Assembly (NCBI RefSeq): GCF_032884065.1
Contig: NC_088866.1
Coordinates: 34,490,115 to 34,554,114, forward strand
Reading direction: 5' to 3'
Length of the DNA: 64,000 nucleotides
Origin: Artemia franciscana
Taxonomy: Eukaryota > Arthropoda > Branchiopoda > Anostraca > Artemiidae
In this document: one piece after another, positions 1 through 10,833 of the stretch
How the letters are laid out: the number at the start of each line of letters is the position of its first letter
Numbering within the stretch: position 1 is the first letter of the stretch
Notes under the pieces: model-generated
Databases searched by the model: none
Told to the model about the DNA's origin: nothing
The model's input: only the letters and a program-made list of their open reading frames with translations
Program-made: the position numbers and the translations under genes

Positions 1-196
1 ATTTAAATAAAGTATATTATAATATTAATTCAGTAAAATTTGTTTATAATAAATTTTAAGATCTTTTTTTAGTTTTTTTGGTTCGGTAATTTGTCATCTA
101 CCGATATTTTTAATCGGTGTGACCCTCCTTGCAACATAAAAACTTTAAACAAGAATTGACAGGTGGTAGACCAGAAGAATTTTAGATCTGATTTGG
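1..196. other. AT-rich stretch, nothing recognised
   Basis: AT-rich left edge of the window. I see no coding signal or RNA gene. It runs up to the terminal motif of the first foldback repeat copy. Confidence 0.4.
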
Positions 197-1930
197 TTGA
201 TTTTGACGAACATCGAATTGGTACTATTTATCAAACAGTTCGTGGTAACGAGCTGTAGTAAGGAGCGACCCGGCTCAATAGTAACCAAAACTCTAAAAAA
301 TGGAATTTTGATACCAATACCTACATCAAAAGAAGTGCATTTTAATGCTGATTTTAAATATATAAGTTTCATCAAGGTTAGTCTTACCCATCAAAAGTTA
401 CGAGCCTGAAAAAATTTGCGTTATTTTAGAAAATAGGGGGAAACGCCCCCTAGAAGTCATAGAATCTTAACGAAAATCACACCATCAGATTCAGCGTATC
501 AGAGAACCCTACTGTAGAAGTTTCAAGCTCCTATCTACAAAAATGTGGAATTTTGTATTTTTTGCCAGAAGGCAGATCACGGATGCGTGTTTATTTATTT
601 TTTTTTTTTTCCAGGGGTGATCGTATCGACCCAGTTGTCCTAGAATGTTGCAAGAGGGCTCATTCTAACGGAAATGAAAAGTTCTAGTGCCCTTTTTAAG
701 TGACCAAAAAAATTGGAGGGCACCTAGGCCCCCTCCCACGCTAATTATTTTACCAAAGTCAACAGATCAAAATTCTGAGATAGCCATTTTATTCAGCGTA
801 GTCGAAAAACCTTATAACTATGTCTTTGGGGACGAATTACTCCCCCACAGTCCCCATGGGAGGGGCAACAAGTTACCAACTTTGACCAAAGCTTACATAT
901 AGTAATGGTTATTGGGAAGTGTACAGGCGTTTTCAGGAGGATTTTTTTGGTTGGGGGAGGGGTTGAGAAGAGAGGGATATGCTGGGGGAACTTTCCATCG
1001 ATAATTTGTCATGGGGGAAGAAAATCTCCATGAAGGGAGCGCAGGATTTACTAGCATTATTTAAAAACAGAATGAAAAAATAAATATGAAAAAGTTCTTT
1101 CAGCTGGAAGTAAGGAACAGCATTAAAACTTAAAACAAACAGAAATTATTACCCATTTGAGGGACTCACCTCCTCCTAATACCTCGCTCTTTACGTTAAA
1201 GTATTTTTAGTAATTTCAACTATTTATTCTACGGCTTTTGTGATTCTGGGGTCATTCTTAATGAATCGGGACAAAATTTAAGCTTTAGTGTAAAGAGCGA
1301 GGATCTGACAAGGGGGCGAACCCCCTCATATATGTAATAAAAATATGAGAATACAAAAGTTCTTTACGTAAGCTAATTTATAAGTTACGTAAATCTTTTA
1401 CTAATAAAAATATTTGTAAAAAATTAAAAGTTCTAGTTGCCTTTTTAATTGACCAAAAAATCGGAGGGCAACTAGGCTTCCTCCCCCGCTCTTTTTTTCT
1501 CAAAATCATTCGATCAAAATTATGAGAAAGCCATTTAGCCAAAAAAAAATATGCAAATTTCGTTTTAATTATTCCTCTGCGGAGAGCCAAAATCAAAACA
1601 TGCATTGATTCAAAAACGTTCAGAAATTAAATAAAAAAAAAAACAAGTTTTTTTAACTGAAAGTAAGGAGCGACATTAAAACTTAAAACGAACAGAAATT
1701 ACTTCGTATATGAAAGAGGCTGCTTCCTCATCAACGCCCCGCTCTTTACGCTAAAGTTTTTTACTGTTTTAAAAAGAAGAATTGAGAGACAGAGTCAAAC
1801 TTTAGCGCAAAGAGCGGGGCGTTGATGAGGAAGCAGCCTCTTTCATATACGAAGTAATTTCTGTTCGTTTTAAGTTTTAATGTCGCTCCTTACTTTCAGT
1901 TAAAAAAACTTGTTTTTTTTATTTAATTTT
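197..1930 (+). repeat. Foldback repeat family F, near full-length copy 1
   Basis: The longest uninterrupted copy of a family that recurs many times in this window. It opens with TATTTATCAAACAGTTCG and a short stem-loop (CAGTTCG, loop, CGAGCTG), followed by AGTAAGGAGCGACCCGG. It closes with a long perfect hairpin whose outer end reads GTCGCTCCTTACTTTCAGTT. The two ends therefore share an imperfect inverted terminal motif, AACTG-(1-3 nt)-AGTAAGGAGCGAC. The interior holds two diverged versions of the same block: a 'gttctagt(t)gcc...ttggagggca...cctaggc...cctccc...gagatagccatttt' segment near 686-800 and again near 1430-1540. It also holds two inverted 'CGCTCTTTACGCTAAAG' modules, at 1190-1300 and 1738-1812. 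No long ORF is present, so it is non-autonomous. The class is not established: it could be a MITE/foldback DNA element or an unusual non-coding derivative. Confidence 0.75.
1626..1930. repeat. Long near-perfect hairpin (terminal module of family F)
   Basis: Two arms of about 130 bases (about 1626-1760 and 1796-1930) are reverse complements almost base for base, separated by a loop of roughly 33 bases. The arms run from an A/T run through AACTGAAAGTAAGGAGCGAC, the TTAAAACGAACAGAAATTAC tract and GCTCTTTACGCTAAAG. Copy-specific bases, such as the gaggctgcttcctcatcaac tract, occur in both arms. Confidence 0.85.
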
Positions 1931-3299
1931 TTTATAAATAAACTTCTATTTAACAACACCATGCATTGTTCCAAAAATTTGCCTGTCTACAAATGATCAA
2001 TCGGGCCTAGCTGTGCGGAAAGGATCCTACCCAGGCTAACCTTCAGGCGAGAGATTTAGTTATTATAGACACTTATTCAGCAAATTAAATACAGAATTTT
2101 AAATCGCAATTTAACGCAAACTTTAAATTATAATAAGTACATGATACCAAGTAAATTAAGCTATTGTTACATACTTAAGCCTTGCAAATGAGATACGTGA
2201 AGTAGCGATTAAGTGCCAAATGAGAGTATTTTATACAAAAAAAACCTGATCTTTCCCACCGGGAGAGGAGACCAAACATGGAAGCCATTTCGTATTAGAA
2301 ATACTCAAGGCCGGATTTAAAGCTTTGACACTTCTAGGCCCGAGTGTTTTTGCGAGATTTTCGGGGAAATATCCGAAAATTCAGGGATGGTAGAAGCACT
2401 GACAGAACGCAACTGATGAGCCAAAAGTAATGAAAGAGAAGCAACACAGGGCTTTCAGCTGCCATTCTTTGGAGACATCTGACAGGTTATAAATGGCCAA
2501 GTAAGACCTGTGTTGTTTTAAAATCACTTTTCTATAAATAGGCAGCACGGCGGCAGAGTGTATCTGGCATTTCGACGATAACCATATCATTCCAGTTTTG
2601 TTAAGAAAAAAATCACTCAGTGATAATCTATTGCGCCCCCTGGCATTGTGCGCCTCTAAGCCCGGGCCTATTGGTAAATACTGGAAATACAGTAGCGGCA
2701 AGCAGTTTGCTTAATGTTCAATGTATGACGTATAAATTAATAAAGACAAAGAATGGCCGGCTAAACTCTTGTAACTGTGGGCGTAGAATTGAATTTTAGG
2801 TACGGTAGTAATTATGGCACCTATACAGACCTTTCTACAAATATTTATTATAAAAAGATGAAAAATAATGATGGAGAGAATTTAATATAGGATTCAGTAA
2901 AAAGGGGGTCCGGTGTCCCACCCCCAGACAATTCTTCCAGGAAACCTGACCATTTCCAAAAACGTGACAGTGGAGAGAATTTACTGCTTATTGACAGTGT
3001 TGAAAGATATTCTCAACGGTTTCTCATGTTTGGAGCCAGGAGAAACCTGGGTATCTTCCCCAGGTCCAATCAGTGGTTTGTAATGGGACCTTTAAATTAC
3101 ATCACTGCTGCTTTATCAACTCTACAACATCCACGCTCTCCTTGATAGTAACACTGTTCCTTTTCCTCGGTAAGTACCAACCCACATATACCATTTCATG
3201 GAAAATATCAGAGCCACAAAACCTACCCCCTCCCTTTCAAGTCCGTGATAAAACATTTGAAGCCCAGGAGAGATCAGATCTGACCCCAAATTTTCTCTA
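1931..3299. other. No gene recognised
   Basis: Apart from the tail of the hairpin I see no protein-family similarity. Short open frames near 2381-2701 and 3073-3309 show no known motif. They are probably chance. Confidence 0.4.
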
Positions 3300-3620
3300 C
3301 AGGTTCTGATATCATATCTGGCATTTCTGTCTATAGCAATGTTGTATCAGCTTTCGAAAATCTCCAGGAGAAGCTTGGCAGTGATTTTACTGAGGACTAC
3401 TTAGAGGACACCTATATAGGTCGTCTAAGAAGGAACCAGAGTGGTCCCCATTTACTCCTGACCTGTGGAATACTCGCAATCCATACACATAGAGCTTCCT
3501 CCAAACTAATAATTCAGTGGAAAGCTGGCACTCTCGGATACAAGGTTCCATTAGTTACCACTATCCGAACATCTAGATGTTCTTGAGAATCCTGAAACGC
3601 GAACATGGCTTCAGGAGCAC
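3300..3620 (+). pseudogene. MULE-like transposase C-terminal remnant, frameshifted
   Basis: Reading across frames gives SYLAFL, then after a frameshift NVVSAFENLQEKLGSDF and EDYLEDTYIGRLRRN. After a second frameshift it gives FTPDLWN, a stop, LQTNNSVESWH, HYPNI, a stop, and LRILKREHG. This order (EDTYIG, LWN, TNN-x-VE-x-WH, HP-x-IW, LK-x-EQ/H) is the C-terminal signature of MULE-type transposase-like proteins found in animal genomes. At least two frameshifts and two in-frame stops show it is dead. No intact N-terminal or catalytic part is visible upstream. The family call rests on motif recall, not on a search. Confidence 0.6.
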
Positions 3621-5329
3621 TACTGCCACTTAGTTAGCATATTGTCACTTTAATAGTGAAGTACCACTAATTTACCGGCTCATTGTTTTTTATTTATTAG
3701 GTAAATGGGATAATGGGAATAAATGACGTAAAATCAATTAAAGAAGATCAGACTCGGTTGAAAAAGAAGAAGTAATTTTAATAGCAATATCACCCAAATG
3801 AGCCGTAAAATCCATTGCCCACCCCCCAAAAAAGTTTGCCAACGACGCCTCTGATTGCGCGATATTATTCAGGCGACTTGGGGACCAGGGGATTTCTCTT
3901 CGCATAGACAGCATATGTCCGGGAAACAACTCCCAGTATTCATATAAAATCCTGTAGAGTGTGAGAAGTTGTTACACTTTGTTCTCGCCGGACTTATCCC
4001 ATTTTACGCTCTTCTGCAGACTTATTCAACTTAGGACGGAGGAAGGCCTCAACCATATGACACTTGCAACTCAAAGTAACAGTTACCCCCGCCCCCTCCT
4101 TTGAAAAACAGGGACCCCACTTACATATTTAATATTGAAAATCTTGTGCACACCGCTATAGAACCATACCTACCGAGTCACCGTAACACAGGAACTCACA
4201 ACAGGTCTTCAATGATTATTCCTTTCACCGAAATACTTAGTTAAGATTTTTAGCCAAATCCCACTCCTTAAAATCATAATTTTTGAAATGTGCTACAGGG
4301 GATTTTGAGCAATGTCGTGACAGTTTTCCTTTTTTTATATTTAGACGAATAAAAGTCGACTGTAAACAAGTATTCCTTTATTGTCCCTGTAGCAGACAAG
4401 GGAGCATGAATGTGGAGACTGAAGACTGTTTTATGTCGGCCTTCTTTCGTGCATCTTCCAGTGAATATGGTATATTATACACATATGCTAGAACGTATCA
4501 AAGTTTTTCAGAATCCAATTTTATTGCTAATTGATGGAAATTTTTTTTTTGACAGTAGGTTTACAAAGCACAATTCGTGATCTGGCTAGCGAAGCATGCT
4601 TTTCATGTGTTATTCGAGACTAGTGGATAACGACCAAAATGATATTTGTGAGAAGAAGACTTCGCTAGACTTCGAAAGCGAATCCCGGCCACTAATGGAG
4701 TGTTCTTGGGCAGTGGTTTTTGCGCCAAATTCAAATTGTTACATTAATTGGCTTTAAATCAACTTGTATATTTCACTTTTTTTCTTTAATTTTAATGTGA
4801 ATGATTTAATGAAATGAATATTACTTTTACAGAAGCGTAGGCAATTTTCAAATAAACTTGCTTTTTCAGGTGATATTTGTTATAATTTTCATAACCTGTC
4901 AAATAGGCCAGCTTCACTTCCATCGTATAATAGCGACTGACATTTTTCCTGTTAAGATGCAGTTTGTCGTGAACAACCCCCGCTTAACCGTCTCTGATCG
5001 CTACAATACATCCACTGAAGTGCCTTGGGCTAGTGGAAAGCTTGAAAAAAAATAAAAAACAAACACCTTACAAACCGTCGTTTTTTGTGCGATTTGAATT
5101 TTAAATAGCTGAGTTTTTCTTGGGCTAATTGAAGAGCTAACTTGAATGTTTTTTCATTTAACAACTTAAAGTACACACCCCTTCAGGAAACGGCGGCACT
5201 AGCTGAGTTTTCAAGAACCCCTTACGAAACATCACATTCGAAATCTACAGAAAGTGAAAAACGCATGTTTGCAAAGTTATTTTGAAAATACAACGAGAAC
5301 AACTCACTACAGCACTAAGCCACCTGAGG
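3621..5329. other. No gene recognised
   Basis: About 1.7 kb of AT-rich sequence without recognisable coding similarity. Small open frames at 4283-4534 and 4858-5055 show no domain and no splice context that I could support. Confidence 0.4.
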
Positions 5330-5645
5330 CTAACACAGCTACACACGCTTCTCCCCTACACCAATCTATTCCAAGCCTCCCTCTTTACACCCTCCCAGGA
5401 AGTTCTCCCTCCCAGGAAGTTCTCATTTCCCTTAAATCTTTCCTTACGATCTCCTCACACCCCGACCAGTGACAGGTTCGACCTTAGACTGTTGACCGAA
5501 AAGGGCAATCTGTCATCTTTCTTCCACAGAACATGCCCTAGCTATTTCAACCTTTCTCTCATTATAGCCCTAGAAAGTGGTATTTAACCACGCTTTTCTT
5601 ACAAACTACTGTTTGAGATACGGTCAGCCAGTCTCGAAACAATTA
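5330..5645 (-). pseudogene. Non-LTR retrotransposon RT C-terminal remnant (copy A)
   Basis: The minus strand reads RLADRISNSSL, a stop, EKRG, then AIMRERLK, a stop, LGHVL, then KDDRLPF. This matches the tail found downstream of reverse transcriptase in RTE-like non-LTR elements: R-V/L-T/A-D-R-I-S-N, R-x-R-L-R-W-L-G-H-V-L, D-x-R-L-P. Internal stops show it is inactive. It is a diverged sister of the fragment at 12280-12600, sharing the plus-strand tract ctttctctcattatagccct. Confidence 0.6.
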
Positions 5646-6079
5646 CCATTTAGGGAATTGAAATAAGTGTTCAAGCAGTATAGCAGAATTCAATCAGTTT
5701 CCATCAATATCAACTACTTTTCTTATCGATTCAAGATATACAACTTTTACGGTGGGTGCAATATGCAATTCTGAAGTTACCCCCTAAAGAGGAAAAGGGA
5801 CAGATACTCCTAGTTGAAGAATTATACAGAGAATACGACCGAATATACATTAGCGATTACCTTTTCGCTTTTAAAACTTGTTTTCAGTTAAATCCCATGC
5901 TAATTTTCTTCTCGAATGCTTATAAATGACAGGGATGCTATCTAAACAAGAGCTAAGAGCTCATATGGCACTTGTGACGAGGCAAGAAGAGCTAAGAGCC
6001 AAGAGCTAATATGGTATTAGCTCTAACAAAATTCTAAGAATCAATAGATTGCTTTAAAAGGAAAATCAGAGGCTTAATG
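5646..6079. other. Intergenic; short AGAGCTAAGAGC repetition
   Basis: No gene seen. Around 5950-6030 a purine-rich word (agagctaagagc and variants) recurs several times, a small local tandem duplication. Confidence 0.35.
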
Positions 6080-7480
6080 CCGGTCAGGATTTAAAATAAG
6101 AGCTCTGAGTCACGATGTCCTTCTAAATATCAAAATTAATTAAGATCCGATCACCCACTCGTAAGTTACAAATACCTAATTTTTTCTCTCCCTTTAGCCC
6201 CCCAGATGGTCGAATCTGGGAAAAAGACTTTATCAAGTGAATTTGTGCAGGTCCCTCACACGCCTACCAATTTTCATCGTCCTAGCACGTCCAGAAGCAC
6301 CAAACTCGCTAAATCACTGAACCCCTCCCCCTAAACTCTCCCAAAGAGAGCGAATCCGGTACGGTTACGCCAATCCCGTATCAAGGACATTTGCTTATTC
6401 TATCCACCAAGCTTCATCCCGATTCCTCCACTCCAAGTGTTTTCCAAGATTTCCCCCCTCCAACTCCCCCAACGTCAAAGATCTGGTCAGAATTTGAAAT
6501 AAGAGCTCTGAGACATGAATTACTTCTAAATATCAAATTTCATCAAGATTCGATCACCTATTCGTAAGGTAAAAATACCCCAATTTTCACGTTTTCCAAG
6601 AATTCCGGTTTCCCCCTCCAACTCACCCCAATGTCACAGGATCTGGTCAGAATTTAAAATTAGAGCTTTAAAGCACAATATCCTTCTAAATATCAAATTT
6701 CATTAAGATCTGGTCACCCTTTCGTAAGTTACAAATACCTCATTTTCCAAATTACCCCCCCCCCCCACAACTCCACCAAAGAGAGCAGATCCGGCCCGGT
6801 TATGTCAGTCACATATCTTAATTCTCCCCATCCTGATCTCTCCGCTTTAAGTATTTTCTAAGATTCCCCCCCCCCCCCAACTGCCCTCCAATGACGCTGG
6901 ATCCGGTTGAGATTTAAAATAAGAGATCCAAGTTACGAGGTCCTTAAAAATATGAAGTTTCATGAAGATCCGATCACTCCTTCGTAAGTTAAAAATACGT
7001 CATTTTTTCAATTTTTTCAGGATTACCCCCCCCCCAAATAGAGCCGATCCGTTCCAATTATGTAAATCACGTATCTAAGACTTCTGCTTATTTTTCCCAC
7101 CAAGTTTCATCCCGATCCCTCCAATCTAAGCGTTTTCCATGATTTTAGGTTCCCCCACCCAAACTCCCCCCAATGTCACCAGATCCGGTCGGGATTTAAA
7201 ATAAGAGCTTTGAGACACGATATCCTTCTAAATATCAAATTTCATTGAGATCTGATCCCCCCTTCTTAAGTTAAAAATACCTCATTTTTTTTATTTTTCA
7301 GAATTACCCCCCCCCCCCCCAAAGAGAGCGGATCCTTTCTGATTATGTCAATCATCTATCTAGGACTTGTACTTATTTTTACCACCAATTTTCATCCCGA
7401 TCCCTCCACTCTAAGTGTTTTCCAAGATTTTAGGTTTCCCCCTCCCAACTCCCCCAATGTTTTGGAAATTTCAAATTTGC
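6080..7480. repeat. Degenerate satellite-like tandem array with C-tracts
   Basis: The phrase 'ggtcaggatttaaaataagagct' recurs with changes near 6083, 6482, 6643, 6904 and 7187. Each time it is followed by 'atatcaaatttcat(t/c)aagatc-(c/t)-gatcacc' and 'cgtaagttaaaaatacctcatttt', then a C-run of up to 14, then 'agagcggatccg', then 'tttcatcccgatccctcc' and 'ccaagatt...cccccaactcccccaatgtc'. Full units are about 260-400 bases and one short unit is about 160. Unit spacing is irregular and the units have diverged, so the array is old. Confidence 0.75.
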
Positions 7481-9348
7481 GACCCTTTACAGGAAGCTTC
7501 TATTTTTCTTCAAAATGCTATAATTTATTATTAAGTTATTTGGGCGAGGACACGGGACGCCCCTCTCCCCAACTATGGACACAAATTTAAGTTACCAATG
7601 TCTGAAATGGTATGTGAATATTGCTCCTCAGCTCATTGTGCGGGTTTGGGCTCCAACAGCACAAAATCGTCAAAGGACAAGGAGGTCAAAAATCCGAAGA
7701 AATTTTATTATTATTTTAGAAGTTGCTGTTTTTGCTATGAGAAGGCTATATGCTAAGTATTTGGCTGAAATAACATAAAGTGCTTTCAGTGGCCTGAAGA
7801 TAATTTTCCGATGGGCTGCTTCAGCAATACGAAAAATGTCCGGCAACTTCTTGTAAGTGAAGTTATGCTACAGTAAAAAGTACTGATATGCTCTTCCTGT
7901 ATTAAGAAGACAAGTGTCTGAACGCTGAACTAGCCTTCTTGGATTAAAATACCTTCAACTTATTGAAAACAAATTACACTTTTTCTTCAGTAAAAGGAAA
8001 AAGGTTTTTGGCGACAAAAACATCATATTTTTCGGACGTTACAAATTTAGATCTTGTACGAGGAACTGATCTTCTTCTGTCCTCTAGCGGGATTAAAATG
8101 GGTCCAATTTCTTTAATACCTATGTTCTTTTTATATCTCTTATCTACAAACAAACGAAACAGCGGATAGATCCAGGCATGGCTAACTTGCCAATCGTTTA
8201 TATGAGATTTAATTGAAAGAGCATCAATTTTCATTTTGGCATTACATTGGAAGAATACTTGCTGGATAATAACTGGATGTTGAGCAATGTGGAGTACATT
8301 TTTTTTTTTTTATTAAGGAAAGTAACATATTTTTATTTATTTGAAGGCCTTGGCCATAGGCATTTGTGTTCCAATTTGAGATTAAAAGTGGCGGAGACCA
8401 TCAATAAAAGCCGGGCATATTGAAATTGTCAAGAATTTAACATAAAAAGATTGAAACCTATGCCAAAGAGAATGCCACTCGAAGACGTAACTTATACACA
8501 GAGCTGCATCTTACAAAAGAACAACAATCATATTGGTATTTTTCATATTAAACTTGAATATCGGGTTTTGCATTCTTCTAAAAAAAAAAAAAACATCTAA
8601 ACTAAAATTTGTGATACATGTTATTTTCCTTTACATCAAACTTACCCAAATGTTGCATGGGTTCAACCGGAATTATAAGAACAAACATTCTATGCTATAT
8701 AATATATTAAGGTGCTGCAAATAGAACAAAATTTTTGAAAGATTCACAAACCACGGCTGCTGTGCACATACCCTGAATAGACACTGGTTTTATCAAAAAT
8801 ACTGTAGCATTTTGTGGTCACAATGGATAAAAAATAAAATAAAAAATAAATATTCCCGACCAGTTCTGACAGAAAAGGGAAAATTTGTCAAGCGAGATCG
8901 ACCAAGCAACGTTGGTAAATGAATTCTGATTAGTATTGTCTGATTAAAAGCAAAATTCTGTGAAATCTTCCCCGAAATTTATAGAGAAAACCATTTCAAA
9001 CATCTTTCTGAAAGAAAACTTGAATATTATATTTTCCTAGTACATGAGCCGAAAGGTCTGTAGCTGTAGGAAGTTTTTTTCAAACTATAGTCCAGTACAG
9101 AAATGAACTGAATATTAACCCCCTCCCCCTGGCCCTTTTTTTTCTCAGGGCATTATTAAATTTAGATACGAAAGCGAAATTTTATCTGTCAAAACCAAAG
9201 TTAATACTAACGCGTCAGAGCAATAATACCACATCTCATTTATATTTAAAAAAAAAAACCCACACAATTAGCTCAAATTTTACCGCCTTTCAAACAATTT
9301 GATTTTCTCGTCTTACGAGGTTTGCACGCAACAGCCACACAAAGAACT
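7481..9348. other. Likely 3' UTR/flank of the CNBP-like gene; no other gene
   Basis: The part adjoining 9349 should contain the 3' UTR of the minus-strand gene. I saw no AATAAA on the minus strand in the first ~1 kb after the stop. Candidates occur at about 8309-8314 and 8332-8341. Small open frames here (7575-7778, 7963-8234) resemble nothing known. Confidence 0.35.
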
Positions 9349-9551
9349 TTACTCTCTAGGAGGAGCTGTGCAATCTCTGGCAATATGCCCACTCAACTGG
9401 CAGATGTAACATTTTCGATCTTCTGCCACTGAGCACTCACGAGACAAATGACCTGGCTTTCCACAGTTGTAACAAGCGCGTCCTTCATTACTTCTGGCTT
9501 GAGAACAATCACGAGCTATGTGGCCAGATTCATTGCAATTGTAACAGGTGG
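9349..9551 (-). CDS. CNBP: CNBP-like gene, terminal coding exon 4 (knuckles 4-6)
   Basis: After acceptor CATTACAG, CC completes an Ala codon, then TCYNCNESGHIARDC, ACYNCGKPGHLSREC and KCYICQLSGHIARDC, then TAPPRE and TAA. The ATG just upstream at 9570 lies in the intron and is not a real start. The protein ends right after knuckle 6, without the seventh knuckle of vertebrate CNBP. Confidence 0.93.
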
Positions 9552-10738
9552 CTGTAATGATTGAACACATTTAATAATAAAAACACAAATTGCACTGACC
9601 GGATAATTTTTTAAGACAAATTCCTCGATACGGTAGAAAATGCTGCGCTTACGTTTTTCGGATTTTAAAACATGTTCCCCTTATATTTTTGACTATTGTC
9701 CTTAGCAATTGCATGAGCTTTACTAAAGTACTTTAATTAGTTAATTGCTATACGATATGGTCACATCTAATCTCCCCCTTAAAAAAAAAATTAAGCCTGA
9801 TTTGTCTCGTGAATCCTCACGAGATTTCAATGTTACCCATCAAAAGTTACGAACCTGGGACAATTTGCCCAATTTTCGACCAGGGGTGGGGGCGAAGGGA
9901 AACATTCCCAAAACATCAAGCAATCTTAATGAAAATCACAACGTCAAATTCAGCATATCAGAGAACCCTACTGTGGAGGTTTCACCGCAGAGCTCCTATA
10001 TAAAAGGATACAGAATTTTGTATTAGATCACGGATGCCCGTACATTTGTTTTCCCTGGGGTGATAGTATCGAATCAGATATCCCAGAGGATCAGGAAAGG
10101 GCTAGGATTTCCCGGCATTACAGTTGGATTTCCCAGTATTATTTAAAAACGATCAGAAAATAAATATAAAAGAAAACAACTTTTTCAACTGAAAGTAAGG
10201 AGTAACATTAAAACTTAAAACATAATAGGAATTTTGACGTATATGAGGGGTTGTCCTTTCCTCAATACATTGCTCTTTAGGCTAAAGTATTTTTTTTTTT
10301 AACTTTTAACAAAGCTTATTATTCTAATATTTATTTTTAAATAATCAAACTATGTCCAAGTCAAACAATGTCCAAGGCTACTCTCAAACTTTCAGTTTTT
10401 GTGAATTGATAAACAGATAGTTTTTTGATGCATATCACAGTAATATGAAGGCCAGAACAAAAGACGGATTTGAGTTTTAACGAAGCAAACTTAAAATGAT
10501 CACTTATTCATTATTAGAGACAGAAAGAAACAACATCGGTCTGGCAGCATTTCACCATTTCTTTTTCATCCCCTAACTAAACGCTTTCACAATAAAGAAA
10601 TTTGATAGTAGTCACACTATGGTGTTATACAAGGCGCGGTGTTATAATTGAAGTTCCAAGAGGGGACTCAAAACAAAAAAAGTTGTTAAAATTTTCTTTG
10701 CTATTTTAAAAATTCGCTTTAAACAAAACTTTGAAATG

Positions 10739-10833
<95 letters not shown>

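Noticed and set aside
230..265. Short stem-loop near an element end as a Helitron 3' terminus
   Set aside because: A hairpin is present, but the CTRR end and 5' TC that define Helitrons are not found at consistent positions. The shared inverted end motif argues for a different class.
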